Source of the DNA: Nocardioides sp.
Lineage (GTDB): Bacteria; Actinomycetota; Actinomycetes; Propionibacteriales; Nocardioidaceae
NCBI GenBank assembly: GCA_002729525.1
Contig: PBYI01000008.1
Span: 62,001-126,000, forward strand
Length of the DNA stretch: 64,000 bases
Direction of reading: 5' to 3'
In this document: positions 45,073 through 53,758 of the stretch, piece by piece
Numbering within the stretch: position 1 is the stretch's first letter
Layout: each line of letters starts with the position of its first letter
Notes under the pieces: generated by a model
Told to the model about the DNA's origin: nothing
The model's input: only the letters and a program-made list of their open reading frames with translations
The model's database searches: none
Position numbers and translations under genes: made by a program

Positions 45073-45078
45073 TATTCT
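45073..45078 (+). promoter_or_regulatory. -10 box TATTCT for menF, leaderless
   Basis: TATTCT, 6 bases before GTG 45085; no ribosome site. Confidence 0.5.
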
Positions 45079-45084
45079 CGCAAC

Positions 45085-46371
45085 GTGACCCACCCTGCTC
45101 CCTCGCACATCGGGTCGGAGCCGGAACCCCTGGTCGTGCGCACCGTGGCCGTGCCGCTGCCGACCGCGACCGCCCTGGTCGAGCTGCTGCCGGACCCGTC
45201 CGACCAGCCCGACTCCGTGGCGTGGCTGCGCCGGGGCGAGGGACTCGTCGGCTGGGGCGTCGCCGCGCGCGTCCGCACCACGGGCACGGACCGCTTCGCC
45301 GACGCCGACGCGTGGTGGTCGGCGGTGACCGGACACGCGGTCGTGCGCGACGAGGTCGGGGAGCCCGGCACCGGACTGGTGACGTTCGGCAGCTTCGGCT
45401 TCGCCGACGAGCCCGGGGACTCGACCCTCGTCGTGCCCGAGGTCGTCATCGGCCGACAGGGCGAGCGCGCCTGGGTCACCACCGTGTCCGCCAGTGGGCT
45501 GCGACCGAACGCCGAGGTGCCCGCACCCTCCGCCGAGCCGCCGACGCCCGGCGAGGTCACGTTCGGCGACGGCGCTCTCGACGGCGCGTCGTGGACCGCC
45601 GTGGTCGCCGACGCAGTCGCCCGCATCGGGGCCGGCGACCTGGAGAAGGTCGTGCTCGCCCGCGACCTGATCGCCACCACCGAGCACCCCGTCGACGTGC
45701 GCTGGCCGCTGCGCCGGCTCGCCGCCGACTACCCGTCCTGCTGGACCTTCCACGTCGACGGGCTCATCGGCGCCACGCCCGAGCTGCTCGTGCGCCGCGA
45801 GCGGGGGCTGGTCACCTCCCGCGTGCTCGCCGGCACCATCCGACGTACCGGCGACGACGACCGCGACCTGGCGCTCGCCGCGACGCTCGCGCGCTCGTCG
45901 AAGGACCTCGAGGAGCACGAGTACGCCGTGCGCTCGGTCGCCGAGGCGCTCACGCCGCACTGCTCGTCGACCAACGTGCCCGAGGCGCCGTACGTGCTGC
46001 ACCTGCCGAACGTCATGCACCTCGCCAGCGACGTCACCGGCGTCGTGCACGAGGACGACTCCTCGGTGCTGCGGCTCGCCGCCGCGCTGCACCCGTCGGC
46101 AGCCGTCGGGGGCACCCCCACCGACGTCGCGGTCGCGCTGATCGCCGAGATCGAGGGCATGGACCGCGGACGCTACGCCGCCCCGGTGGGCTGGATGGAC
46201 GCCTCCGGCGACGGCGAGTGGGGCATCGCGCTGCGCTCGGCCGAGGTGTCGGGACGCACCGTGCGACTCTTCGCCGGCTGCGGCATCGTCGCCGACTCCG
46301 ACCCGGCCTCCGAGCTCGCCGAGGCCGCGGCGAAGTTCCTCCCGGTGCAGCAGGCGCTCACCACCCGCTGA
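45085..46371 (+). CDS. menF: Isochorismate synthase
   Basis: 428 aa, chorismate-binding family. Conserved C-terminal motifs are GAGDLEKVVLARDL, SCWTFHVDGLIGATPELLVRRERG, SRVLAGTIRRTGDDDRD, SSKDLEEHEYAVRSV, LHPSAAVGGTPTDVA and GRYAAPVGWMDASGDGEWGIALRSAEV (magnesium and catalytic Glu residues). It converts chorismate to isochorismate, the first step of menaquinone synthesis. Siderophore-type EntC is the alternative, but with menG 2 kb away and menE-C-D 4 kb away, MenF is the better call. Confidence 0.92.
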   Translation: MTHPAPSHIGSEPEPLVVRTVAVPLPTATALVELLPDPSDQPDSVAWLRRGEGLVGWGVAARVRTTGTDRFADADAWWSAVTGHAVVRDEVGEPGTGLVTFGSFGFADEPGDSTLVVPEVVIGRQGERAWVTTVSASGLRPNAEVPAPSAEPPTPGEVTFGDGALDGASWTAVVADAVARIGAGDLEKVVLARDLIATTEHPVDVRWPLRRLAADYPSCWTFHVDGLIGATPELLVRRERGLVTSRVLAGTIRRTGDDDRDLALAATLARSSKDLEEHEYAVRSVAEALTPHCSSTNVPEAPYVLHLPNVMHLASDVTGVVHEDDSSVLRLAAALHPSAAVGGTPTDVAVALIAEIEGMDRGRYAAPVGWMDASGDGEWGIALRSAEVSGRTVRLFAGCGIVADSDPASELAEAAAKFLPVQQALTTR

Positions 46372-46387
46372 CGACGGGTCGCCGGGC

Positions 46388-46415
46388 CGAGCCGTCGTAC
46401 ATGTACGACGGCTCG
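46388..46415. terminator. 28-base perfect palindrome, bidirectional terminator (copy 2)
   Basis: Half-site CGAGCCGTCGTACA followed directly by its complement, identical to the core of the element at 20741-20772. It lies between the convergent menF and MBL-fold genes. Confidence 0.75.
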
Positions 46416-46425
46416 ACGCGGCGGG

Positions 46426-47070
46426 TCAGTCGAGGGCGAGGTCCTCGCCGTCGGCGATGCGGTGCCAGGCCAGGCCGCGCGGGCCGTTGAGCTGCTCCAT
46501 CTGGGTGGCGAGGAACTGGTGGCCGGCGTCGGAGTGGACGCGGTCGTGGATCGCGAGGTTGGTCGGGGCACCGACGGCACGGACGAAGTCGATCGCCATC
46601 TGCGAGCGCAACCAGGGCGCCGACGACGGCGCGAGCAGCACGTCGACGGGGTTGTTCGGCGGGGTGAGGGCGTCCCCGGGGTGGTAGACGGTGCGGTCGC
46701 CGAGGGTGAGGTAGTAGCCGGAGTTGTGGATCCGTGGGATCTCGGGGTGTATCACCTCGTGCATCTCGCCGACGGCGAGCACCGGCACACCGACGTCGAA
46801 GGTCTCGCCCGGCCGGACGACCGTCGTCCGCTCGACCAGGTCGGGCGCCTGCTCGCGCAGCGCGTCGACGACCTCCTCGATGGTCCAGATCGGGGCGTCC
46901 GCGGCGCGGAGGTTGTCGACGTCGAGGTGGTCGGGGTGCTGGTGGGTGACCAGCACGGCGTCGGCGCCCTCGACGGACTCGCGCTGGGTGAAGACCCCCG
47001 GGTCCAGCACCACCGTCGTGCCGTCGTGCTCCACCCGGACCCCGGCGTGACCGAACTTCGTGATGCGCAT
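46426..47070 (-). CDS. MBL-fold metal-dependent hydrolase
   Basis: 214 aa, UlaG-like group. The metal motif is THQHPDHLDVDN (HxHxDH); others are LDPGVFTQRE, HNSGYYLTLGDRTVYHPGDAL and AIHDRVHSDAG. Members hydrolyse phosphodiesters or lactones; the function is unknown here. ATG 47070 lies 7 bases after a TAGGCT box, and a GAGGAG sits in between, so both leaderless and ribosome-site initiation are possible. Convergent with menF. Confidence 0.85.
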   Translation of the reverse strand: MRITKFGHAGVRVEHDGTTVVLDPGVFTQRESVEGADAVLVTHQHPDHLDVDNLRAADAPIWTIEEVVDALREQAPDLVERTTVVRPGETFDVGVPVLAVGEMHEVIHPEIPRIHNSGYYLTLGDRTVYHPGDALTPPNNPVDVLLAPSSAPWLRSQMAIDFVRAVGAPTNLAIHDRVHSDAGHQFLATQMEQLNGPRGLAWHRIADGEDLALD

Positions 47071-47077
47071 GCTCCTC

Positions 47078-47083
47078 AGCCTA
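47078..47083 (-). promoter_or_regulatory. -10 box TAGGCT for the MBL-fold gene
   Basis: TAGGCT at 47083-47078, 7 bases before ATG 47070. Confidence 0.35.
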
Positions 47084-47192
47084 GGTCCGCACCCGGGGCC
47101 GACCAGGTCCGTCCGGGTGGTCGTGCCGGCCGCTGGAACAGCCGGGACACCTGCCCTCGGAACACCTGGGCCCCCGACGGTGTTGGCCGCCC

Positions 47193-48038
47193 ATGCTCGC
47201 TGTCACCGGATCCACCGGAGCCCTCGGCGGTCTTGTCGCCCGCGCCGTCGCCGACCTCGACCCGGTGCTGCTCGTGCGCGACGCGTCGCGGGCGCCCGAC
47301 CTCGGCTGCGAGGTGCGCGTCGCGGGCTACTCCGACGTCGGCGCCGCCGCGACGCTCCACGGCGTCCGCACGCTCTTCATGGTGTCGGGCTCGGAGTCGG
47401 CGACGCGTCGGGCCGAGCACCGCGCCTTCGTCGACGCCGCGGTGCGCGCCGGGGTGCGGCACGTCGTCTACACGTCGTTCGCGGGCGCCTCGCCGGACGC
47501 CACCTTCACCCTCGGTCGCGACCACCACGACACCGAGCAGGCGCTCGCCAAGGCCCGGGCGTCGGAGGGCATGACGACCACGGTGCTGCGGGACAACTTC
47601 TACGCCGACCTGCTGCCGCTGTTCGCCGACGAGGTGGGCGTGCTGCGCGGGCCGGCGGGGTCGGGCGCGGACGCCGGACGGGTCGCCGCGGTCGCCCGGG
47701 CCGACGTGGCGGCCGTGGCGGAGGCGGTGCTGCGCGACCCGGGCGCGCACGCCGGGGCGACGTACACGCTCACCGGGCCGGAGGCGCTCACGCTCGACGA
47801 GATCGCGTCCCGCGCCGGGGCGGTCCTCGACCGCCCCCTGACCTACCACCCCGAGACGGTCGAGGAGGCGTGGGCGTCGCGGCGCGCGGCGTACCCGGGC
47901 ACGCCCGACTGGCAGGTCGAGGCGTGGGTGAGCACGTATACCGCGATCGCGGACGGCTCGGTCGCCGAGGTCACCGACGACGTACGCCGGGTGACCGGGC
48001 AGGCCCCGCGCACGCTGGAGGACGCGCTGCGCGGCTGA
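47193..48038 (+). CDS. NmrA-like NAD(P)-binding protein
   Basis: 281 aa, atypical short-chain dehydrogenase. The Rossmann glycine motif is GSTGALGGLVARAV, then GVRTLFMVSGSE, VRHVVYTSFAGASPDATFTLGRDHHDTEQAL and TVLRDNFYAD. It resembles QorB-like NAD(P)H:quinone oxidoreductases and NmrA redox sensors, with no classical YxxxK catalytic pair. The substrate is unknown. Confidence 0.85.
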   Translation: MLAVTGSTGALGGLVARAVADLDPVLLVRDASRAPDLGCEVRVAGYSDVGAAATLHGVRTLFMVSGSESATRRAEHRAFVDAAVRAGVRHVVYTSFAGASPDATFTLGRDHHDTEQALAKARASEGMTTTVLRDNFYADLLPLFADEVGVLRGPAGSGADAGRVAAVARADVAAVAEAVLRDPGAHAGATYTLTGPEALTLDEIASRAGAVLDRPLTYHPETVEEAWASRRAAYPGTPDWQVEAWVSTYTAIADGSVAEVTDDVRRVTGQAPRTLEDALRG

Positions 48039-48060
48039 GCGGTCGTGCCCGTGCCCCGGG

Positions 48061-49932
48061 TCAGGCGGTCACGTGGTGCACGAAGCACCAGCGCCAGGCC
48101 TCGCCCGGCTGGGCCGACTGCATGACCGGGTGGCCGGTCTCCTCGTGGTGGCGGGTGGCGTGCCGCTCCGGTGAGGAGTCGCAGCACCCGACGTGACCGC
48201 AGGTGAGGCACTGGCGCAGCGCGACCCAGCGGGCGCCGACCTGCACGCACTCCGGGCAGGTGCCGTCGGTCTCGGTCTCCACGACCGGGTGCTCACGCAG
48301 GTCGTCGCACTGCTCGCGGACGACGGTGCGGGTGGTGCTGGTGGCGTTGCGCAGCTCGGTGCGCTCGGTGTCGGCGTGGTCGAGCATCGACTCCTCGACG
48401 TCGAGCATCGAGAGCACCTCGGCGACGACCTCGGCGGGAACCCGTCCCATCGAGCGCACCTTGAGGACCTTGGCGCGCTCGGCGGCGATCATGGCCTGGC
48501 GGAGCCGGGAGTACGCCGCGCTGGGCGTCTCCTCGTCGGCGGTGGTGTCGAGCCGCTCCCAGGCGGCGAAGTTGCGCTGCTCCATCCGGTAGCGGATCTG
48601 GTCGACGACACCGTGCGGGTCCTCGTCGGCGAGCCGCTCCAGCTCGGCGAGCCCGGCGTTCGAGGCCTGCTGGAGCAGATCGGCGCGGGCCAGGGCGTCG
48701 TCGCGCGGGTCGGGCGCGGGGGCCCTGAGCAGCCTGGCGAGGCCGGGCAGCGTGAGGCCCTGGAGCAGCAACGTGCCGGCCACGACGGTGAAAGCCGCGA
48801 GCAGCAGCACCTCGCGGTGCGGCACGGAGGACGGGATGACGAACGCCGCGGCGAGCGTGACGACGCCGCGCATGCCGGCCCAGCCGACCAGCAGGGAGTA
48901 CCGGGCCGGGACCCGGCGGCTCCCGGGCCGCACCAGCAGGTAGCGGCTCGCGGAGACCCAGAGGATCCGCAGCAGCACGACCGCCACCAGGACCGACACG
49001 CACAGGGCGGCCACGGTGCCGGCGCCCAGCTCGCTGTCCCCGACGTCGCCGATGATGCGCTGGGTCTGCAGGCCGATGAGCAGGAAGACGGCGTTCTCGA
49101 GGACGAAGGCGATGGTGCGCCAGTTGGTGCGCTCGGAGATCCGCGACTGCGCGGTCTGGAGCACCGGCGCCCGGTGGCCGAGCAGGAGGCCGGCGACCAC
49201 GACGGCGATGACGCCCGAGGCCTCCAGCTCCTCCGCGACGACGTACGCCGCGAACGGCACGACGAGGCTCAGTGCGGTGTCGAGCAGCGGGTCGGTCAGC
49301 CGGCGCCGCACGTTGGCGACGACCAGGTAGAGCACGACACCGACGAGCACGCCGCCGCCGGCCGCGACCACGAAGTCGAGTGCGACCTCGCCGGCGGTGA
49401 GGGTCGCCGTGCCGGCGGCGACCGCGGCCGCCGTGCGCAGCGAGACCAGGGCGGTCGCGTCGTTGAGCAGCGACTCCCCCTCGAGGATCGTGACGACGCG
49501 TCGTGGCAGCCCGATCCGGCGCCCGATGGCGGTCGCGGCGACGGCGTCGGGCGGGGCGACGACGGCACCCAGCGCGAACGCCGCGGCCCAGCCGACCTCC
49601 GGCACCACGGCGTGCACGACCACACCGACGCCGAGCGTCGTGAACAGGACGAGCCCGACCGACAGCAGCAGGATCGGGCGTCGGTTGGCGTTGAAGTCGA
49701 CCAGCGACGTGGTGAGCGACGCGCTGTAGAGCAGCGGGGGCAGCAGACCGAGCAGCACCACCTCGGCGTCCAGCTCGACCTCCGGCACGGCCGGGACGAA
49801 CGACGCCAGCGCACCGGCGACGACGAGCACGAGCGGCGCGGGTGCGCCGTACCGCTCCGACACCGCCGTGACGGCGAGGACGCTGACGGCGAGGCCGACC
49901 AGCAGGACCGCGATCTCCACGGGCGGCATCAT
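48061..49932 (-). CDS. Na+/H+ antiporter (CPA1/NhaP type) fused to a UBP-type zinc finger
   Basis: 623 aa (ATG 49932 or 49929). Residues 1-410: about 12 membrane helices with CPA1 marks GAVVAPPDAVAATAIG, ILEGESLLNDATALV (ND motif), and GWAGMRGVVTLAAAFVIP. Residues 410-550: cytoplasmic helical region, possibly coiled coil. Residues 556-615: a Cys/His cluster C559, C562, C575, C578, C583, C584, H591, H595, H596, H601 (CPEC, CLTCGHVGCC, HATRHHEETGH), matching the UBP zinc finger. It exchanges Na+ for H+; the finger may sense or recruit a partner. Two hairpins separate it from the upstream menD. Confidence 0.92.
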   Translation of the reverse strand: MMPPVEIAVLLVGLAVSVLAVTAVSERYGAPAPLVLVVAGALASFVPAVPEVELDAEVVLLGLLPPLLYSASLTTSLVDFNANRRPILLLSVGLVLFTTLGVGVVVHAVVPEVGWAAAFALGAVVAPPDAVAATAIGRRIGLPRRVVTILEGESLLNDATALVSLRTAAAVAAGTATLTAGEVALDFVVAAGGGVLVGVVLYLVVANVRRRLTDPLLDTALSLVVPFAAYVVAEELEASGVIAVVVAGLLLGHRAPVLQTAQSRISERTNWRTIAFVLENAVFLLIGLQTQRIIGDVGDSELGAGTVAALCVSVLVAVVLLRILWVSASRYLLVRPGSRRVPARYSLLVGWAGMRGVVTLAAAFVIPSSVPHREVLLLAAFTVVAGTLLLQGLTLPGLARLLRAPAPDPRDDALARADLLQQASNAGLAELERLADEDPHGVVDQIRYRMEQRNFAAWERLDTTADEETPSAAYSRLRQAMIAAERAKVLKVRSMGRVPAEVVAEVLSMLDVEESMLDHADTERTELRNATSTTRTVVREQCDDLREHPVVETETDGTCPECVQVGARWVALRQCLTCGHVGCCDSSPERHATRHHEETGHPVMQSAQPGEAWRWCFVHHVTA

Positions 49933-50004
49933 CCCAGGAGCGGTGCCACCCGTGCGGCGCGCGGGCCCGACGGTGGACGGGCGGGCGCCGGCGGCGGCGC
50001 GTCA

Positions 50005-50060
50005 CCACCACCCGTGGTGGGCCAGGGCCGTCGACCCGGCGCAAACGTGCGCCGGGTCGA
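50005..50060 (-). terminator. Two hairpins downstream of menD
   Basis: The main hairpin has 13-base arms TCGACCCGGCGCA (50031-50043) and TGCGCCGGGTCGA (50048-50060) around AACG. A second, CCACCA-CCCG-TGGTGG, lies at 50005-50020. They end the menE-C-D transcript before the antiporter gene. Confidence 0.75.
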
Positions 50061-50090
50061 TCTCCGGACGGCGCTCGGGGTCGCCCGGGC

Positions 50091-51710
50091 TCAGGGACGC
50101 AGCGCCCGGATCGCCTCGTCGAGCGCGCGCCGGTCGGACCGCCCGACGACGGCCTCGACCACCTCGACGCCGCCGTTGGGACTGGCCAGCGCCTGCTCGA
50201 GCTCGGGCCGGCTGGTGACGCGCAGGTGAGGGGTGCGGGTGGCGGCGCACAGCGAGGCGAGGTCGACGCCGTGCGGGGTGCCGAACAGCGCCTCGAACCG
50301 GTCGGCGTGCTCGGGCGCCCCCTGCTCCAGCGTCGCGAAGATCGAGCCGCCGTCGTCGTTGACCACCACGATCGTGAGGTCCGGCTCGGGCTGACCGGGC
50401 CCGCGGACCAGGCCGTTCGAGTCGTGCAGGAACGTCACGTCGCCGACCAGCGCGAGGGCCCGCGAGGAGTGCGGGCGGCCCAGCGCGGCACCGGTGGCGG
50501 TCGAGACGAGGCCGTCGATGCCGGCGAGCCCGCGGTTGGCGACCACCAGCCGCCGCTCCCCCACCGGGTAGGGCCGGGCCATCACGTCCAGGTCGCGCAC
50601 CGGGTTGGACGGCCCGACGACGAGCAGCGCGCCGGGCCCGACGGCCCGCGACACCACCCCCGCCACGTCGTACGGCGTGAGGTCGCCGCGGGCGGCGAGG
50701 AGCCCGTCGAGCCGGCGCCCCAGGGACCGGTCGGCCTCGCGCCAGCGGTCGAGCCAGGCGAGGTCGGCGCTGCCCGGCCCCTCGGACTCGACGGCGTCGG
50801 CCCAGGTGGTGACCGCGTAGGCGCGGTCGGACCAGACCCCGGTGTGCGGGACGGCCACCACCTCGACGTCGTCGCGGGCGAGCAGCCGCTGCACGGGGCG
50901 CGACAGCGTCGGGCGCCCGACGACCACGACCCGCTCGACCTCGGCGGTGAGCGCGGCACCGTCGCCGTCGGTGGCGCCGAGGAGCAGCCGGTAGCAGCGC
51001 AGGGCGTGCTCACCGGTGCGGGCGCCGCTCGTGGGCTCGGCGAGCAGCGGCCAGCCGCCGGTCTCGGCGACCCGGCGCGCGGGCGGACCGGCGTCGTCAC
51101 CGGCGACCACGACGGTGCGGGGTCCGGGAGCGAGCACGAGCGGCGGCGACACCGGCAGCGCGTCGTGGATCGTCCGGGGCGCCGGCGGGCGGCACCAGTC
51201 GCGCTCGGCGTCGGCGGGCGGCAGCAGCGGCTCGTCGAGGCGGACGTTGAGGTGCAGCGGCTCGTCCTCGGGGTCGACCAGCGCGGCCACCTCGGCCGGC
51301 GTGCCCACGTCGGCCACCGTCACCAGCGGGCCCATCAGCCCGACGTGGTCGGTGGTCTGGTTGGCGTCGGTGCCGCGCAGCCCCTCGGGCCGGTCGGCGG
51401 TGAGCGCGACCAGCCCCAGCCCCGCGTGCGCGGCCTCGAGGACGGCCGGGTGCAGGTTGGCGACGGCGGTGCCCGACGTGCAGACGACGACGGCGCGTCG
51501 TCCGACCTTGGTCAGCCCGAGCGCGAGGAAGGCGGCCGACCGCTCGTCGACCCGGGTGTGCAGCCGCACCAGCCCGGCCTCGGCGGCGTCCCACCAGGCG
51601 AAGGAGAGGGGCGCGTTGCGACTGCCGGGCGCGACGACGACCTCGCCGACCCCCTGGTCGACCAGCCACTGCGCGACGGCGCGCGCGGTGCTGGTGGCAC
51701 CCGCGCTCAC
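50091..51710 (-). CDS. menD: SEPHCHC synthase
   Basis: 539 aa from the GTG at 51710. Thiamine-diphosphate enzyme that joins isochorismate and 2-oxoglutarate to form 2-succinyl-5-enolpyruvyl-6-hydroxy-3-cyclohexene-1-carboxylate. Marks are VAPGSRNAPLSFA, RVDERSAAFLALGL (ThDP Glu), TSGTAVANLHPAVLEA, LTADRPEGLRGTDANQT, NRGLAGIDGLVSTATGAA and GDVTFLHDSNGLV ... VVNDDGGSIFATLEQGAPEH. It overlaps the menC stop (GTGA). Confidence 0.95.
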   Translation of the reverse strand: MSAGATSTARAVAQWLVDQGVGEVVVAPGSRNAPLSFAWWDAAEAGLVRLHTRVDERSAAFLALGLTKVGRRAVVVCTSGTAVANLHPAVLEAAHAGLGLVALTADRPEGLRGTDANQTTDHVGLMGPLVTVADVGTPAEVAALVDPEDEPLHLNVRLDEPLLPPADAERDWCRPPAPRTIHDALPVSPPLVLAPGPRTVVVAGDDAGPPARRVAETGGWPLLAEPTSGARTGEHALRCYRLLLGATDGDGAALTAEVERVVVVGRPTLSRPVQRLLARDDVEVVAVPHTGVWSDRAYAVTTWADAVESEGPGSADLAWLDRWREADRSLGRRLDGLLAARGDLTPYDVAGVVSRAVGPGALLVVGPSNPVRDLDVMARPYPVGERRLVVANRGLAGIDGLVSTATGAALGRPHSSRALALVGDVTFLHDSNGLVRGPGQPEPDLTIVVVNDDGGSIFATLEQGAPEHADRFEALFGTPHGVDLASLCAATRTPHLRVTSRPELEQALASPNGGVEVVEAVVGRSDRRALDEAIRALRP

Positions 51711-52669
51711 GAGCCTGCCCCCGGGACGTGGAGCGCCGTGACCGCGGCGTACCGCTCCGCCCACCAGGCCACCCGGTCGTCCGGGGCCGCGAGCCGGTCG
51801 AGCGCCGCGTCGTCCACCACGACCGGACGCACGGGCAGCGCACCGTCGACCGGCAGCAGCGGCTCGGTCACCACGTCGTCGGTGAGCAGCTGCACGGTGG
51901 CCAGCCCGCACGCGTGCGGCAGCTCGGGCAGGGCGGCCGCGAGCGCGACGCCCGCCGCGATCCCGACCGAGGTCTCCAGCGCCGACGACACCACGACGGG
52001 CAGGCCGATGTCCTCGGCGATCCGCAGGCAGGCGCGCACCCCGCCCAGCGGCTGCACCTTGAGCACCGCGACGTCGGCGGCCTCGAGGTCGCGCACCCGG
52101 TAGGGGTCGGCGGCCCGGCGGATCGACTCGTCGGCGGCGACCGCCACCGACACCCGCCGGCGTACGACGGCGAGGTCCTCCACCGAGGCGACCGGCTGCT
52201 CGACGTACTCCAGGCCGCGGGCGGCGCGGTCGAGCGCACCGACCGCCCGCACGGCCTCGTCGACCGTCCAGCCGCCGTTGGCGTCGACGCGCACCAGCCC
52301 GTCGGGGCCGCCGGCGTCGAGCGCGTCGCGCACGGCCTCCACCCGGGCCTCGTCGTCGGCGAGCGTCTGCCCGGGCTCGGCGACCTTCACCTTCGCGGTG
52401 CGGCAGCCGCCGCGGGTCACGATCGCGTGCGCCCGTTCCGGGTCGACCGCGGGCACGGTGACGTTGACCGGCACCGACGAGCGCACCGGCGCGGGCCAGT
52501 CACCCGCCGCCTGCTCGCGGGCCGCGGCCAGCCAGGGCGCGGCCACCGCGGCGCCGTACTCGAGGAAGGGGCTCCACTCGCCCCAGCCCGCCGGGCCCTC
52601 GACGTACGCCGCCTCGCGCACGGTGATCCCGCGGAACCGGGTGCGCAGCGGCACCTGCACGACCCGCAT
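51707..52669 (-). CDS. menC: o-Succinylbenzoate synthase
   Basis: 320 aa (ATG 52669; GTG 52672 alternative). Enolase superfamily: TAKVKV (catalytic Lys pair), VRVDANGGW (metal Asp), YVEQPVA (metal Glu), AADESIR (metal Asp/Glu), LKVQPLGG (Lys) and SSALETSVG. It dehydrates SHCHC to o-succinylbenzoate in menaquinone synthesis. It overlaps menE upstream and menD downstream. Confidence 0.94.
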   Translation of the reverse strand: MRVVQVPLRTRFRGITVREAAYVEGPAGWGEWSPFLEYGAAVAAPWLAAAREQAAGDWPAPVRSSVPVNVTVPAVDPERAHAIVTRGGCRTAKVKVAEPGQTLADDEARVEAVRDALDAGGPDGLVRVDANGGWTVDEAVRAVGALDRAARGLEYVEQPVASVEDLAVVRRRVSVAVAADESIRRAADPYRVRDLEAADVAVLKVQPLGGVRACLRIAEDIGLPVVVSSALETSVGIAAGVALAAALPELPHACGLATVQLLTDDVVTEPLLPVDGALPVRPVVVDDAALDRLAAPDDRVAWWAERYAAVTALHVPGAGS

Positions 52670-53694
52670 CACGCCTCCCCCGCCAACTCGCGCAGCCGCA
52701 CCCGGTCGGGCTTGCCGTTCGGCAGCAGCGGTACGTCATCCAGCGCGACCACCTGCCGCGGCGCCCAGGCGCGCGGGTGCTCCGCGACGACCCAGGCCCG
52801 CAGCGCGGCGACGTCGTGCGCGGCCTCGCCGACGACGAACGCGACCAGCCGGTTGCCCCACTCGGGATCGGGCACCCCGACGACCTCGGCCGCCTCGACG
52901 CCCGGGTGCGCGCGCAGCCGCGCCGCGACCGCCGGACCGGGCACGTTGACCCCGCCGCTGACCACCACGTCGTCGAGCCGGCCGAGCACCTGGAGCCGGC
53001 CGTCCTCGTCGAGCCGCCCGGCGTCGCCGGTGAGGTACCACCCGTCGACCAGGGTCTCGGCGGTCAGCGCCGGGTCGCCGTCGTACCCCTCGAAGAGGGT
53101 GGGGCCGGCGACCCGGACCCGGCCGCGCTCCCCGGTCGCCAGCGCGACCCCGTCGAGCGGCACGCCGTCGTAGACGCAGCCGCCCGCGGTCTCGGCGGCG
53201 CCGTACGTCGCCACCACCCGGACGCCCGCGTCGGTCGCGGCCCGGCGCAGGGCCGGGTCGACCGGGCCGCCGCCGAGCAGCACCACGTGCGCGCGCCGCA
53301 GCGCGGCGAGGTCGGCCGCGGCGTCGGTCTCCCCCGCCCCCGACCCGGTCAGCACCCGGTGCAGCTGGGTCGGCACCAGCGAGGTGCACCAGCCGGAGTC
53401 GTCGGGCCAGGGCTCCTCGTCGAGGACCGGCTCGGTGCCGGCCAGCAGCGCCCGGGAGAGCACCTGCACGCCCGCGACGTACGTCGCCGGCAGCCGGAGC
53501 ACCCAGCGCCCGTCGCCGCCCACCCGGCGGTGGCTGGCCGCGACCGAGGCCTCGACGGCCGCCCGCGGCAGCACGACCCGCTTGGGGCGTCCGCTGGAGC
53601 CGGAGGTCGCGACGACCAGGCGCTCGGTGCCGTCGCCGGCGAACCACCCGCGCAGCGCCTCGACGACCGCGCGCGGCTCACCTGCGACCTCCAC
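52669..53694 (-). CDS. menE: o-Succinylbenzoate-CoA ligase (short form)
   Basis: 341 aa from the GTG at 53694, shorter than the ~450-490 aa Bacillus type, as in other actinobacteria. Adenylate-forming motifs are VVATSGSSGRPKRVVL (P-loop), TYGAAETAGG, GWYLTGDAGRLDEDGRLQVLGRLDDVVVSGG, and the C-terminal Lys in LPNGKPDRVR. It activates o-succinylbenzoate as its CoA ester. First gene of menE-C-D. A TAGGGT box 7 bases before GTG 53694 fixes the start over GTG 53718. Confidence 0.92.
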   Translation of the reverse strand: MEVAGEPRAVVEALRGWFAGDGTERLVVATSGSSGRPKRVVLPRAAVEASVAASHRRVGGDGRWVLRLPATYVAGVQVLSRALLAGTEPVLDEEPWPDDSGWCTSLVPTQLHRVLTGSGAGETDAAADLAALRRAHVVLLGGGPVDPALRRAATDAGVRVVATYGAAETAGGCVYDGVPLDGVALATGERGRVRVAGPTLFEGYDGDPALTAETLVDGWYLTGDAGRLDEDGRLQVLGRLDDVVVSGGVNVPGPAVAARLRAHPGVEAAEVVGVPDPEWGNRLVAFVVGEAAHDVAALRAWVVAEHPRAWAPRQVVALDDVPLLPNGKPDRVRLRELAGEA

Positions 53695-53700
53695 GCCAGC

Positions 53701-53706
53701 GACCCT
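53701..53706 (-). promoter_or_regulatory. -10 box TAGGGT for menE-C-D, leaderless
   Basis: TAGGGT at 53706-53701, 7 bases before GTG 53694. Confidence 0.5.
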
Positions 53707-53758
53707 AGACCCGACCACTGCCACCACACCGCGCCCGGGTGCGGCAGGATCGCCCCTC

